A DNA stretch of 64,000 nt from Flaccisagitta enflata (taxonomy: Eukaryota; Chaetognatha; Sagittoidea; Aphragmophora). Location: contig OZ231126.1 of the NCBI GenBank assembly GCA_965153355.1, positions 60,450,001-60,514,000 of the forward strand, written 5' to 3'. The position numbers and the translations under genes were made by a program. Shown here in pieces: positions 10,709 to 21,035 of the stretch (position 1 is the stretch's first letter; the number at the start of each line of letters is the position of its first letter). The notes under the pieces were generated by a model that was not told the DNA's origin, made no database searches, and saw nothing but the letters and a program-made list of their open reading frames with translations.

Positions 10709-11912
10709 AACAAGGCCAACACCTATAAGTCGCGTGCAGGACAAAAATAACTGAACTGACCTGACTCCTTATTGTACCTTTTTATCAAAAATCAGACTTA
10801 AACGCAACCCAAAACAGACCCAAACCAGACTCAAACCAGACTCAAACCAGACTCAAACCAGAATTAAACCAGACTGATACCAGACCTAAATCAGACATAA
10901 ACCAGACAAAAACCAGACATAAACCAGACATAAACCAGATTTAAGCCAGACTCAAACCAGACTCAAACCAGACTCAAACCAGACTCAAACCAGACTCAAA
11001 CCAGACTTAAACCAGACCGAAACCAGGCTCAAACCAGAATCAAACCAGACTCAAACCAGACTCAAACCCGACTCAAACCAGACTCAAACCAGACTCAAAC
11101 CAGAATTAAACCAAACCAAAACCAGACCAAAACCAGACCAAAACCAGACCTAAATCAGACCTAAATCAAACATAAACCAGACAAAAACCAGACATACACC
11201 AGACCCAAACCAGACCTAACCCAGACCTAAACCAGACATAAATCAGACATGAACCAGTCTTAAACCAGACTAAAACCAGACTTAAACCAGACTTACACCA
11301 GACTTAAACCAGACTTTACCAGACTTACACCATACTTATCTTTAATACCATTTTAACAAGCAGACTTAAACCAGCAGACTTAAACCATTAGACCAGCAGA
11401 CTTAAACCATTAAATATAAACCAGCAGACTTAAACCAGCAGACTTAAACCAGCAGACTTTAACCAGCAGACTTAACCCATTAGATTTAAACCAGCAGACT
11501 TAAACCAGCAGATTTAAACCAGCAGACTTTAACCAGCAGACTTTAACCAGCAGACTTTAACCAGCAGACTTTAACAAGCAGACTTTAACAAGCAGACTTT
11601 AACCAAAAATGACCAAAAATGACCAACAATGACCAAAAATGCCCAAAATGACCAAAATGACCAAAAATGACCGAAAATAATCAAAAACTACCAAAATGAC
11701 CAAAACGACCAAAATGACCAAAATGGCCAAAAATGACCAAAAATGACCAAAAATGACTAAAAGCAACCAATAATTCTCAATAACAAAAAAAAAATGACTC
11801 AAAATAACTCCAGACGACCCAAAAAGACGAAAAAAAGCAAAGTGTTACCGACCGACGGACGGACGGACGGACCGACCGACGGAGCGGGTTGTAGAGTCGC
11901 GTGCACGCGACT
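10709..11912 (-). mobile_element. Giant family-R element filled with minisatellite
   Basis: Its 3' end is at 10709-10740 (AACAAGGCCAACACCTATAAGTCGCGTGC) read from the left, and its 5' end at 11840-11912 includes the GACGGACGG stretch and GTCGCGTGCACGCGACT. Between them are about 10-11 bp units of CCAGACTCAAA type (10795-11340), CAGCAGACTTAAA units (11350-11600) and AAAATGACC units (11600-11760). The terminal words AGTCGCGTGC and GCACGCGACT pair exactly. Similar termini flank a different array at 41475-41700. Confidence 0.75.
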
Positions 11913-12272
11913 AAAAAGAACAATCATAGGAACATTGCCAGCCTCAAAAAGGGGAATATATGAATAACTTGTTTGCTTACGAATTGCAGTAATGAAAAAG
12001 AATTGTGGTAGAAAAGTGATACTAATTGATTACAAAAATTGACTTTTATCACTCTTATATTGAAATTTGATTTTTTTCTAAGTTAAGATTTTGGTTCTAA
12101 TTTTCATTCAATTGGCGATTAGATTTAGTTAACCAGATGAAAGAATATTCCTGTATAAACTAGCAATTAAAAAATCAGAACATTCTAAAAACAATTTGAG
12201 CCTCAAATCGTGGTAGAAATAAGAGCACTGAGCCTCAGGAAAAAATTACATGTTCCCATAAAAACAAATGAG
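11913..12272. other. AT-rich intergenic sequence
   Basis: No gene, repeat family or signal is recognised. Confidence 0.5.
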
Positions 12273-12621
12273 TACCGTATTTCTTGTAAATAGCGCCCCG
12301 GGCGCTTTTGAAATTGAAATGAAACATTGTTGTTTTAAACTTGCAATTAACGCCCCCTATTCACTAATGGCTAAAAAATGTATCATGAAATTTACTCTTT
12401 TTGACAATTTTTTTAGAATTCAAAACAGTAGTTCACTAAAAAAGACAATATTTTATTGTATTGTATCTTATTCTCATATGGTCTTTTCCAAAAATTTGAA
12501 TTTCCAATGAATTTTGTATGATTTTTTTTCTCAAAAGATCACTGTTGTCATTAGCACATCCCTTTATGAAAAGGGGGGCGCTAATTAGAGGGGGGGGGCG
12601 ATAAATGCAAGAAATACGGTA
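12273..12621. mobile_element. MITE with TA target duplication (Tc1/mariner-like)
   Basis: Termini CCGTATTTCTTG..AATAGCGCCCC and GGGGCGATAAATGCAAGAAATACGG are inverted repeats of about 25 bases. TA is present at both outer ends (12273-12274 and 12620-12621). There is no ORF. TA duplication suggests a Tc1/mariner-type source (inference). Confidence 0.8.
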
Positions 12622-12990
12622 TACATCAGTTCATAATGAGACCGCTGCAAGAGCTTAAATGAAGGAGCTACCCACAACAGTCAGGAAAATTTTTAGTTGC
12701 AACAATGTTTGATTTTTAAGTTGAAGAAAAAATGGAAAAACTTCAAGATTGATTTTCCCGTCTGCTTTTGGCTTTGGCTTTCTTATTTCCGCGAAGCGCC
12801 CGTGGTAACTGTTTTAATTCTCTCAAAAATGAGTAAGACGTCAATAGTTTGGAGGGAAAAAGAGGGCCTATAACGCGCCGATTAGAATCATCTCCAATGT
12901 CATTTACGCTGGTCTTCTTTCATCATTTGCACGTCAGGGTAATTATTACGGGCCGACAGTTTTTTTCTTCTGTATTTTGCAGTTGGACGG

Positions 12991-12996
12991 TTTATT
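12991..12996 (-). terminator. Candidate polyadenylation signal for the membrane-protein exon
   Basis: AATAAA on the minus strand lies about 40 bases after the stop codon at 13035-13037, which suggests the exon above it is terminal. Confidence 0.4.
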
Positions 12997-13034
12997 GCAT
13001 TGCTCATGCCGTCGAAGCTGGTTTGATTCTTTTT

Positions 13035-13340
13035 TTAAAAATACGCAAAAATGTTTCCGATGATTTGTAGCTGGGATCCTGCGAGTGTGAGGAGGATGAA
13101 GATGCCAACGTTGAGGGAGGCCAGTAGGAGCCAGTAGGAGCGGATGTCTGGATCCAGACCATGATTATCTCTGTTGAAGAACGAATCGTAGGCCGCCAAA
13201 GAGAGCAATACGTCCAAGTAAATAACGAGATAAGCCGCAATCATAATCGCAATTTGGGGGTATGTATAACGAGAAAAGGTTTTATTCGTCGTTTTGCGCT
13301 CGTGAATTGTTTCCGTTCGCTTCGACTTCGCAATTGACAA
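13035..13340 (-). CDS. Probable C-terminal exon of a multi-pass membrane protein (partial)
   Basis: The minus-strand frame ends ..GNIFAYF-stop and stays open upstream to an in-frame stop near 13388, so the 5' boundary is unknown. It starts with a basic, Thr-rich segment (residues 1-25 of the open part). Two strongly hydrophobic stretches, about residues 29-50 and 69-90, are separated by an acidic loop (FFNRDNHGLDPDIRSYW). These look like two transmembrane helices. No family is recognised. There is no ATG at the open end, so earlier exons should lie at higher coordinates. I see no clear acceptor; ATCAAG at about 13341 is weak. Confidence 0.5.
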   Translation of the reverse strand: MSIAKSKRTETIHERKTTNKTFSRYTYPQIAIMIAAYLVIYLDVLLSLAAYDSFFNRDNHGLDPDIRSYWLLLASLNVGIFILLTLAGSQLQIIGNIFAYF

Positions 13341-13600
13341 CTTGATTTCACATGATGGTGCGATGGCGCTGTTTCGTGTAGGAGGTTATCGGGATAGAGG
13401 GAAACATCCCTATTCGGATTCTTTCTTCTTGTGACTGTATGAAGGGGTTTCGTTTTAATTTTTGATTCTCTCAATTTCCGAAAGCAACAAATTTTCACTT
13501 TGACGAATATTGTGATTGGTTTTGCGATACCTTATTTTTTTTCTGAGCCCAGGTATACATCTCAAGAGCTGGAGGTTAACTTGCAAGTCATTCGCCTGTT

Positions 13601-13602
<2 letters not shown>

Positions 13603-13686
<84 letters not shown>

Positions 13687-13690
13687 CGTA
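13603..13690. repeat. (GT)n microsatellite ending in (CG)n
   Basis: A pure GT run followed by GCGCGCGCG. Confidence 0.97.
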
Positions 13691-13824
13691 AAGCGCAGGT
13701 GTGACTTGATGCGACAAAGCGCCAAATGGTAAGCGAGCGGAGTCTCGAGTGGCGCTATGAGTACAATAGATGCCATCGACTTGGAAATACGGGGAATTCA
13801 TTACAGGAAAACAAACAAAGTTAA

Positions 13825-13990
13825 GAAGGCAATATTTGGAATATAAACTAATAAAAAGGATGTATTGCCCATGGGTGTTGGTTGCCATGGAAACACATTT
13901 TCCATGTATTCTCGCGCTAAAGTATCAATTTTTGAAGGTACAAGGAGAAAATTGTTTAGAAATAAAATTATACAACTTTCCATTATATTC
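13825..13990 (+). repeat. Half copy related to the fold-back element at 25311
   Basis: GGTTGCCATGGAAACACATTT-CCATGTATT and the surrounding bases match the left arm of 25311-25730. The copy lacks the opposite arm. Confidence 0.65.
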
Positions 13991-14292
13991 TGTAGAATAT
14001 TGCTAGTTTAACTGGTCTAGGAAGCATCACAGGGTTGTCACACATGGTGCAGCTCCTAGCATTAAAGCAGAGTATATTCTTATAAGTGCTGTGAAAAGTA
14101 TAACAGAAACCCCCAGTGTAATAATGTTCCTAAAAAATTTCTCAAATGATACGTTTAAGCGTGAATAATGTATTTCTGCTGCACCATGAGCAAAGCATCC
14201 TTTTTATTCAGTCATATTCAAATATCAATGTAAGTAAAGTTGTCTTCGCAATGAATTCCCGTATTTGGTCTGGAACGTATCTCTTAGCTGAA

Positions 14293-14421
14293 AACAGACC
14301 GGATACGCTACCATCGTCGCGTTCGGGTGGGCAGAAGCGTGAAAAAGCTAAGCGTAACCTAAGCGTGACCGACCGACCGACCGAGGGACAGAGCGGGTTG
14401 TAGAGTCTCGTGCACGCGACT
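14293..14421 (-). mobile_element. Family-R element
   Basis: It has the AACAGACCGGATACG 3' end, the GCGTGACCGACCGACC core and the GTCTCGTGCACGCGACT 5' end in reverse orientation. Confidence 0.8.
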
Positions 14422-14432
14422 GAAAACGAAGA

Positions 14433-14718
14433 AGACAATGAGACAATCATTTGCCATAACTTAGGATTCGTTGGTTCCTCCGCCTCCCCCCCCCCCCTCG
14501 GAAAAAAACCGTCTGTCTCATCTTCGTCTTCAGACTTCACCCATGTGTCTCCGTCGTCCTCGAAAAAATATATATTTCCTACGTCTTGACTCAACTGAGC
14601 GAGACTCAACAATCAAGATTCTGGCGCTCTCCTTTGTAATATCTGTCCAAACTTGATATGTAAATCGTATCTGGGCCTGGGGCTCCTGGGTGAAAGCCAG
14701 AAATGGGGGCTTCTACTC
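14433..14718 (-). pseudogene. Exon-like stretch with an apparent one-base frameshift
   Basis: On the minus strand a (CT)n tract is followed by CTCCTTGACAG, a good acceptor at 14720-14719. One frame then reads a Gly/Pro-containing, protein-like segment (..DTIYISSLDRYYKGERQ..) to a stop near 14608. A frame offset by one base continues immediately with a second protein-like, very acidic segment (..IYFFEDDGDTWVKSEDEDETDG..) into the R element at 14421. This may be a decayed exon, a sequencing error or an unrecognised small intron. It could belong upstream of the membrane-protein exon at 13340, but no phase link can be shown. Confidence 0.35.
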
Positions 14719-14728
14719 CTGTCAAGGA

Positions 14729-14733
<5 letters not shown>

Positions 14734-14783
<50 letters not shown>
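14734..14783. repeat. (GA)n microsatellite
   Basis: About 25 GA units. It forms the pyrimidine tract of the candidate minus-strand acceptor at 14720. Confidence 0.97.
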
Positions 14784-14784
<1 letters not shown>

Positions 14785-14998
14785 AGTACAGTAACGGTAG
14801 CCAAAAAAAAAACGGAACAAATTGTTTTGATGATTTTTGCTAAAGTGATGACAGCAAAAAATGTTTAGTAGAATGGACCGCTTCCCCACCCTAATCAGCA
14901 TGCATGAGTGGCAGAGGCAATGAAAGTCACTGGAGCATTTCCAGGCAAGGCAGGAGCAAAATAAAAGCGCTCCAAACCATAAAAAAAAGTGAAATAGG

Positions 14999-15064
14999 GA
15001 CCAAACCGACGGACGGATGGACGGACAAGGGGGGGTGTAGAGTCGCGTAAATCGAGTGTAGCGC
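14999..15064 (-). mobile_element. Family-R 5' fragment
   Basis: ACCGACGGACGGATGG followed by GTGTAGAGTCGCGTAAA. The 3' half is missing. Confidence 0.6.
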
Positions 15065-15180
15065 ACAAAATTTTTAAGTGCGTAGAAAAGAGGATGCAAC
15101 TGGTGATCTCTACTTAACAGAAATTGTTGGCTGCTACATTGAGACAAAAGCAATGAGAAAGAATAAAAAACAGTAGGAAA

Positions 15181-15664
15181 AGAAGAAGAAGAAAGAAGTA
15201 GTAAAAAGAAAAGAAAAAGAAGATGAAGAGATAAAAGCAAATTTTAAGGAAATGTCAACAATATGAGTGATATTACGATAGGTGGGTGAATGTGATGACG
15301 AGTGTCCGCGTGCGTGGTTACGTGTGACGATCCAATCGCGTGGCGTGCTCGAAAAATATCCGCGTGTGATAGCGGTCAGTAATTTACCGTAGATAGTTTA
15401 TATGACATCAACAATGACGTAACAGGTGAAAAGTAGAAATAGGATGAGAAGAAGAATGATGGAAAGGCAGGAAGACAAGAATAAGAAGTAGAAGTAGTAA
15501 AAGAAAAGAAAAAAGAAGAAGAAGAAGAAGAAAAAGAAGAAGAAGACGAGGAGGAAGACGAGGAAGAAGACGAAGAAGAAGAAGAAGAAGAAAAAAAAAG
15601 GAGAAGAAGTAGAAGAAGAAGAAGAAGTAGAAGAAGAAAAAGATGAAGAAGAAGAAGAAGAGTC
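15181..15664. repeat. (GAA)n trinucleotide-rich tract
   Basis: GAA/AGAAG units occur at 15181-15240 and 15480-15664, with about 240 unremarkable bases between them. Ser/Leu-rich minus-strand frames are artefacts. Confidence 0.85.
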
Positions 15665-16133
15665 ATAAGCGTTAGATGGTGTGGTGCCCGTGCCCTACCT
15701 TAATGGGTTATTAGCCAGGTTGAGGAAGGCAGGGCAGCTGACTAAGGGGTCGATGACCTATGCTTTCACACATGGGGAATTTTCTCCTCCTCCTTCTCCT
15801 CTGTCTGGAATTTGGGCCTCGAAGCTGGGATTTGGGTCTCAAGGCTGGGATTTGGGTCTCAAGGCTGGGGTTTGGGTCTTGAAGCTGGGATTTGGGCCTT
15901 TAGGCTGAGACTTGGGCTATGCAGATAGGATTTGGGCCTTGATGATGGGATTTGGGCCTCAAGGATGGGATTTGGGCCTCTAGGATGGGATTTGGGTCAC
16001 TAGGATGGAATTTGCGCCTCAAGGATGGGATTTGGGCCTCCACGCTGTGATTTGAGTCAGGGAGGACGGACGGAGGAGAAGAAGGAGGAGAAAATTCCCC
16101 ATATGTGTGAAAGCATAGGTCATGGACATCAGA
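15663..16133. mobile_element. Family-G element with internal 20-bp minisatellite
   Basis: The left arm (AAGCGTTAGATGG .. GACCTATGCTTTCACACATGG .. TTCTCCTCC) pairs with the right arm (GGAGGAGAAAATTCCCC .. GTGTGAAAGCATAGGTCAT). The core, 15805-16060, is about 13 copies of GGGATTTGGGCCTCAAGGCT-like units and ends in GACGGACGG. Confidence 0.85.
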
Positions 16134-18633
16134 CCACTTTTAAGGAAAAAAGGGTGAAAAGAAAGTATGAAGAGGACACAGAGGAGGGGAGAGAGAAGAA
16201 AAAGAAGAAAGAGAAGAGAAAAAGAAAAAGAAAAAGAAGCGGAAGAAAAATAAAAGGAGCCGAAGAAAGTTAAGAAATGTAAAAAAAAAGAGGAGAAATT
16301 AAAAAAATGCTTTTGCACATGCAGTAAGCTCCCCGTATTTTCAACTATTTCAAGACTCCAAAACATCAACTCTGCACCTCCGGCGCTTGTTTGGTGACGC
16401 TGTTCTGTAGGTAAGTTTACCCTAAACAAATAGCGAGAGACGGATGCTCCTTCTTAAAGTGCAGTTACGTTAGTCATAAATTGATTTGCTAATGCGTCCT
16501 GGGTGACTTGTTTGTCCAGGCGCACACTGCGCGAATCATGGTCAATGATATGCTGCGTATGACAATTGACACTCAGTTGAATGGCGACTCCCATCAATTT
16601 CGCCGCTTATTTGGAATGCGCCTTAGCAACTCTATATGAGCTCGTGTCGATAGTTGCTGCTGATGCATAGTGAGTGCATATGTTGGTGAACACACTCATC
16701 TGATACTCTTTATAGTTACTAGCACATCAAACAAATTGTTGAGTTACGGGTAGAGAAGGGACTGAGTTGTTTTCAACAATCCTAAGTGTAGTTGTGATGG
16801 GTCCGGATAAAACACTTTTGAGAGCTCCAAAGGCTCTCATCCTTAGCTTGGTTAGTGTTGGGTAGTAATGTTGTCCATCTTTCATAGTATTGGGTGTGCA
16901 TCTACTAATGTCAAGAAAAAAAACAGTGGGTCGATTATCAACTTCTGGTAGATATCGGATGTGTTTAACAAAATCCTAGGTACATATTACATAATATCTG
17001 CAACCAATTTCAATTGACCTCTTTTAGTGGAAACTGTGGCTGTAGAAAGATAACGTTTCTGATTATTGATTTTTTTAGCAACACTGTTGGATAAAATTTT
17101 GGAGAATAACGAATAAATTTTCTATCTGCTATTTGCAACCATAGAATTTAAAAAGTTACATTCATCCTTATTTTGTTCGCGATAATCTCTGTCGCCTTTC
17201 TTTGAGAAATGCTGCAGTATTCTTCTGATATGTTCAAAATGTCATGGTCAAAATATACATTTTAAAAGTTCATGTCATACTATCAAATAGACCACTTTTC
17301 TGAACGATCAAACGGCAACTTCATGCCTTAGTGCATTGATTGAAGAATGTATAACATGACAATATTTTCCCGTTTCCCTCCTCCTTTCGTCCGTGCCAGT
17401 TTTATCTAAATTTTTGGCACTCAACGATTTTGAAAATAATTGGGAAAACTCATGATATTCTTTTTGATGTCATGGCGTGTTCCTGATGATTTCTATATTC
17501 TACAAACCATGCATTGATGGACACCTTCAAGGTGTGCCCCACCTGTACTTGGGTCTTGGTGAATATATACATGTGTATTTTAAATATATATGTATATATG
17601 GGGCGAAACCCTTTTTTTGGGTACAGGACACCAACTGATGACCAGAAGCTGAATGGTTTGTTATTATATCAAATTATATTAATTATATCAATTTTTATTA
17701 ATTTTTATGGACATGTACAAAACCTTTTACCCCTCATGGTGACCTATCATCCCATGATATATCTTCTTTGAAGATGAAGGCTTTTTCCCTTTAATCACTA
17801 AGAAGTAATTATAACCTTAACCAATTTTAGTAAAAATTCACCTTTCTCCCACCTAATTAGGATAAAGGGGCTCAGCTGGGGATATGGACACCCTGGTTCC
17901 TTTTTTTCAGTTAGGTAATTTTAACCAAAATTGGGCTGAGTTGATGGTCCCGATCAATGCCAGAGGACAGCTCTAAAAATACCCTTCCCCTAAAATATTT
18001 TTTTTATATATTTTTTTAAAATACACTTAAAATTTTGTTTTAAATAGAAGAAATATGACACATTTAGTAAAAAGTATATACCTGAGGAATTTTGATAGCG
18101 TTTCAAAAAACCATATATTAGGTATGTATGTGTATGTAATGGAAGCTTACACTATATAAATGTCCGTATTTTTTCAGATTTTCTTTAAAGATAAATGTTT
18201 CTTATTTGGATAATTGTATGAGTTTTATGTAGAATAAATTGTTGCACACATCATCATGCAGTAATGCATGTTTGCAGATATCGTCGATCGGAAGGTAAAG
18301 AAATAGAAAAGGGCTGAAACCTGTTTTTTATTTTGAAAATTATGATCTGTTATCCATAAAGTTTGATGATACTAAATATGAAGAATGTGGGAAAATGGAA
18401 ATGGAAAAAGGAAATGCGGGAAAATTCCCTCGACAAAGGGGATTCTGTACCATACGCAAACTGTAAATCTACGTGCGTAAGCCTCTTTACATTCCCATGT
18501 CTAGCTAGACGACATCTTCTGTATCAAAACAAACCTTAAATGCCAATGAGAGAAAGGCATCATTATGTTTTGTCCCCGGTTAAAATCTCTGACGTAATTC
18601 TTTAAGGACGCAAGCATTCACGCGACAGCCGAT
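16134..18633. other. AT-rich intergenic region upstream of the channel gene
   Basis: Apart from a GAAAAA patch at 16190-16250 I see no repeat family, no extended coding frame and no convincing promoter motif. The 5' UTR and promoter of the DEG/ENaC gene should lie near its right edge. Confidence 0.5.
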
Positions 18634-21001
18634 ATGGCGGATGTGCGTGAAATACTGCACGACTTTCTCACCAATTTTTCGTGTCATGGCGCTCAAAGAG
18701 CGTTTTATCCAATTGGCGCAAAACCCACGCGGGTCTCTAAATGCTTCCGATGCGTTTGGCTCGTCATTTGGACCGTCGCAGCCATTTACATGATTCGTCA
18801 ATGCGTCGAAACTTTGGATTTGTATTCTCGTCACGAAACGGTTTTGTCGGTGGCCATCCGTCGAGGAGACCCGGTTTTATTTCCTGCGATCACAATTTGT
18901 CCCACATCTTACTCGAAACATCGCGTCATCGAATGGTTGCGGAATTGCCATCGAGATTTCGGAGGTACATGAAGAAGCGAATAAACTAAGAATGGTTACA
19001 GATTTGGTTTGAATAGTTAAAGATTAAAAGTTGATGAATTACAATTACACTTTTTTTTTTATAAGAACATCATTTTTTTTCGAAGGCTTCATGTTTTTAT
19101 TTTTAAGGCCAAATGAAGCCTTAAATGTCCTTAGACCGTTCTTAATTTGAAATACTATATAAAGTATGGGAAACCTTATAAAGTATTATTATTTACTTAT
19201 ATTAAATATATTTTCATTTAATGTTATTAAAACAAATGCTAAACATTGAAGTTTAAAGATATTTTTATGAAATTTATATTAAGAATTATGTTATATTATC
19301 TAAATTATGAAAAAATTCAAGTGTTTTGATAATATTCTTTAAATATCACATTCAGCGAAAATCTTTTTTAAGATTTCAAGCCTTCGTATGTTCTTAAGAT
19401 GTTCTTAATTTTGAGGCTATTCGAAGCCTTGATGTTCTTATAAACTAGGTTCTTATAAAAAAAAAGTGTATTTGTAGTTTGTAGTTTTAACTGTTGTCAA
19501 AATAACAGTCATGCTTGACTATTTTGCAACTATGTTAAGTAGCAATAGGGCTAGTAGCCATAACTAAAACAAGGCCGGATACACGGCTACCCAAGTTGCA
19601 TGCGGGTGGGCAGGGGCAGTGATGGAAAAGGTCACTGGGATATTTTGGCTTGGAAAAATGTATGAAAAAATGGAAAAAAAAAGATTTTCTTTCACTAACA
19701 ATTCATTTTCGGTAGAGCTATTGAGTTACCACCTTGTTTTTTATCAACAGGTATCTATCATTTCATATAACTACTGTATTTCAACTGTAACACACATTCC
19801 GTAATTTAGAAAACTTGTAAGAAAACAGTCATAAATCCAAGCGATGATCTTTTATTCATCATCAGTTCGGAAAGCATACAGCATCAAACAATTTGTCTTT
19901 ATAAAACCGGCTAATAAACATGTGAGAAAGAAAGCGGAAAATTGCCCATTTTCCTTCTCTTTGACGGTCTTAGGTTTGCTCAGTTGCGACGAGCGAAAGT
20001 TGAAAGATGCCTGCTCCCATTATCGAGAAAAGTACGATCAGGTGGACCATCACAATTTGGTTCACGTTCGGAGGCTCGCCGAAGATCTCCGTGGGAACCT
20101 CACCGAGTCCTGCCCTCTACTAGAACTAGTAGAGCTTTTCAAACACACGCTGGAAAGTGCTATCACGGGAGAAAACTTTCAAATGAACGAAATGAACCGA
20201 AGCAGGGACTCGTTTATATTGCACCACGCTTTCGGTCACGCATGTTTTTCTTATGGAGGAGAGAAATGGGAAAATGGATCCTCTTCGGACAGGTTGACGC
20301 AGACGAAACCCAGTGGAGCGTTGGACGTGTGGCTGTCGAGAATCAACGGCTGTAATCGGCTCTTCATCGAGGCGCCGGAAGATGTGCCTTTGTTCCACCG
20401 GAAATCCATCGTCATTTGCGATACCACGATGATCAATTTTGAAAACGAAATGCGGAAGCTGTTGGGGAAGCCGCATGGGAACTGCGTCGAATTGTGGCGC
20501 GATGATCAAGAGTTGAAACCGATGCTCGAGTGTTATCCGGATTTGGAAAAGTACGCTTACAGCGCCGATGCCTGTCGCGCCTTTAATCAACCTTCCGTTC
20601 AAATTCTGTTGGAGAAAAACGTAACTGCGGCCTGCGTAGATCAGTCATCCGTGATTGAATGTCCGAATCAATGCTCCCAGACCCTCATTCAGATCACCAG
20701 CGTCATCACGGTGGACGACACTTTGTTGGCTGAAAGTTACAAAGATATGCACGACACCAACAATATTCATTTGGTAATTGGAAACCCTTATTTAGAGGCC
20801 AAAACCACCAACGAAATGCCCCTAATGACGTTCGGCCAACTCGTGGGGAATATCGGCGGTCTCTTGGGTCTTTGGCTCGGCGCCTCCGCGCTCACGCTCG
20901 TTGAAATGTGCGAACTGGTTTCAAATCTATGTCATTGCTTTTGGGTAAGGTTCGCCAAAAACAAACCTGATAAGGTCTCAACCCTAGACCATACAAACTG
21001 A
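18634..21001 (+). CDS. DEG/ENaC-family (amiloride-sensitive type) sodium channel subunit
   Basis: Exon 1 is 18634-18964 and exon 2 is 19974-21001, giving 452 residues. The donor GGAG|GTACAT and the acceptor TTTGACGGTCTTAG| join in phase 1 within a Gly codon. The family has two membrane helices with a large extracellular domain and forms trimeric cation channels in the plasma membrane. Seen here: the N-terminal gating His-Gly at residues 18-19; TM1 at about 39-58; the post-TM1 motif FPAITICP at 83-90; a Cys-containing extracellular region with N-x-T/S sites; and TM2 at about 400-426 with GLWLGAS, whose G-A-S at 413-415 is the selectivity-filter triplet. The tail after TM2 is short (about 26 residues). 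The extracellular loop is short for the family, and the usual dense Cys-rich block is reduced. The ligand or stimulus and the subfamily (degenerin, pickpocket, ASIC-like) cannot be assigned. The intron carries a fold-back element and an R fragment. Confidence 0.93.
19038..19485. mobile_element. Fold-back element in the channel intron
   Basis: ACACTTTTTTTTTTATAAGAAC at the left is matched in inverse by GTTCTTATAAAAAAAAAGTGT at the right, with further inverted similarity inward (CGAAGGCTTC / GAAGCCTTG, TTAAGAACAT). There is no ORF. Confidence 0.75.
19568..19660 (-). mobile_element. Family-R 3' fragment in the channel intron
   Basis: AACAAGGCCGGATACACGGC, then TGCGGGTGGGCAGGGGCAG. The 5' half is absent. 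Confidence 0.75.
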
Positions 21002-21035
21002 AACGTTCAAACTTGACATGAGGAAGAAATGGGTA

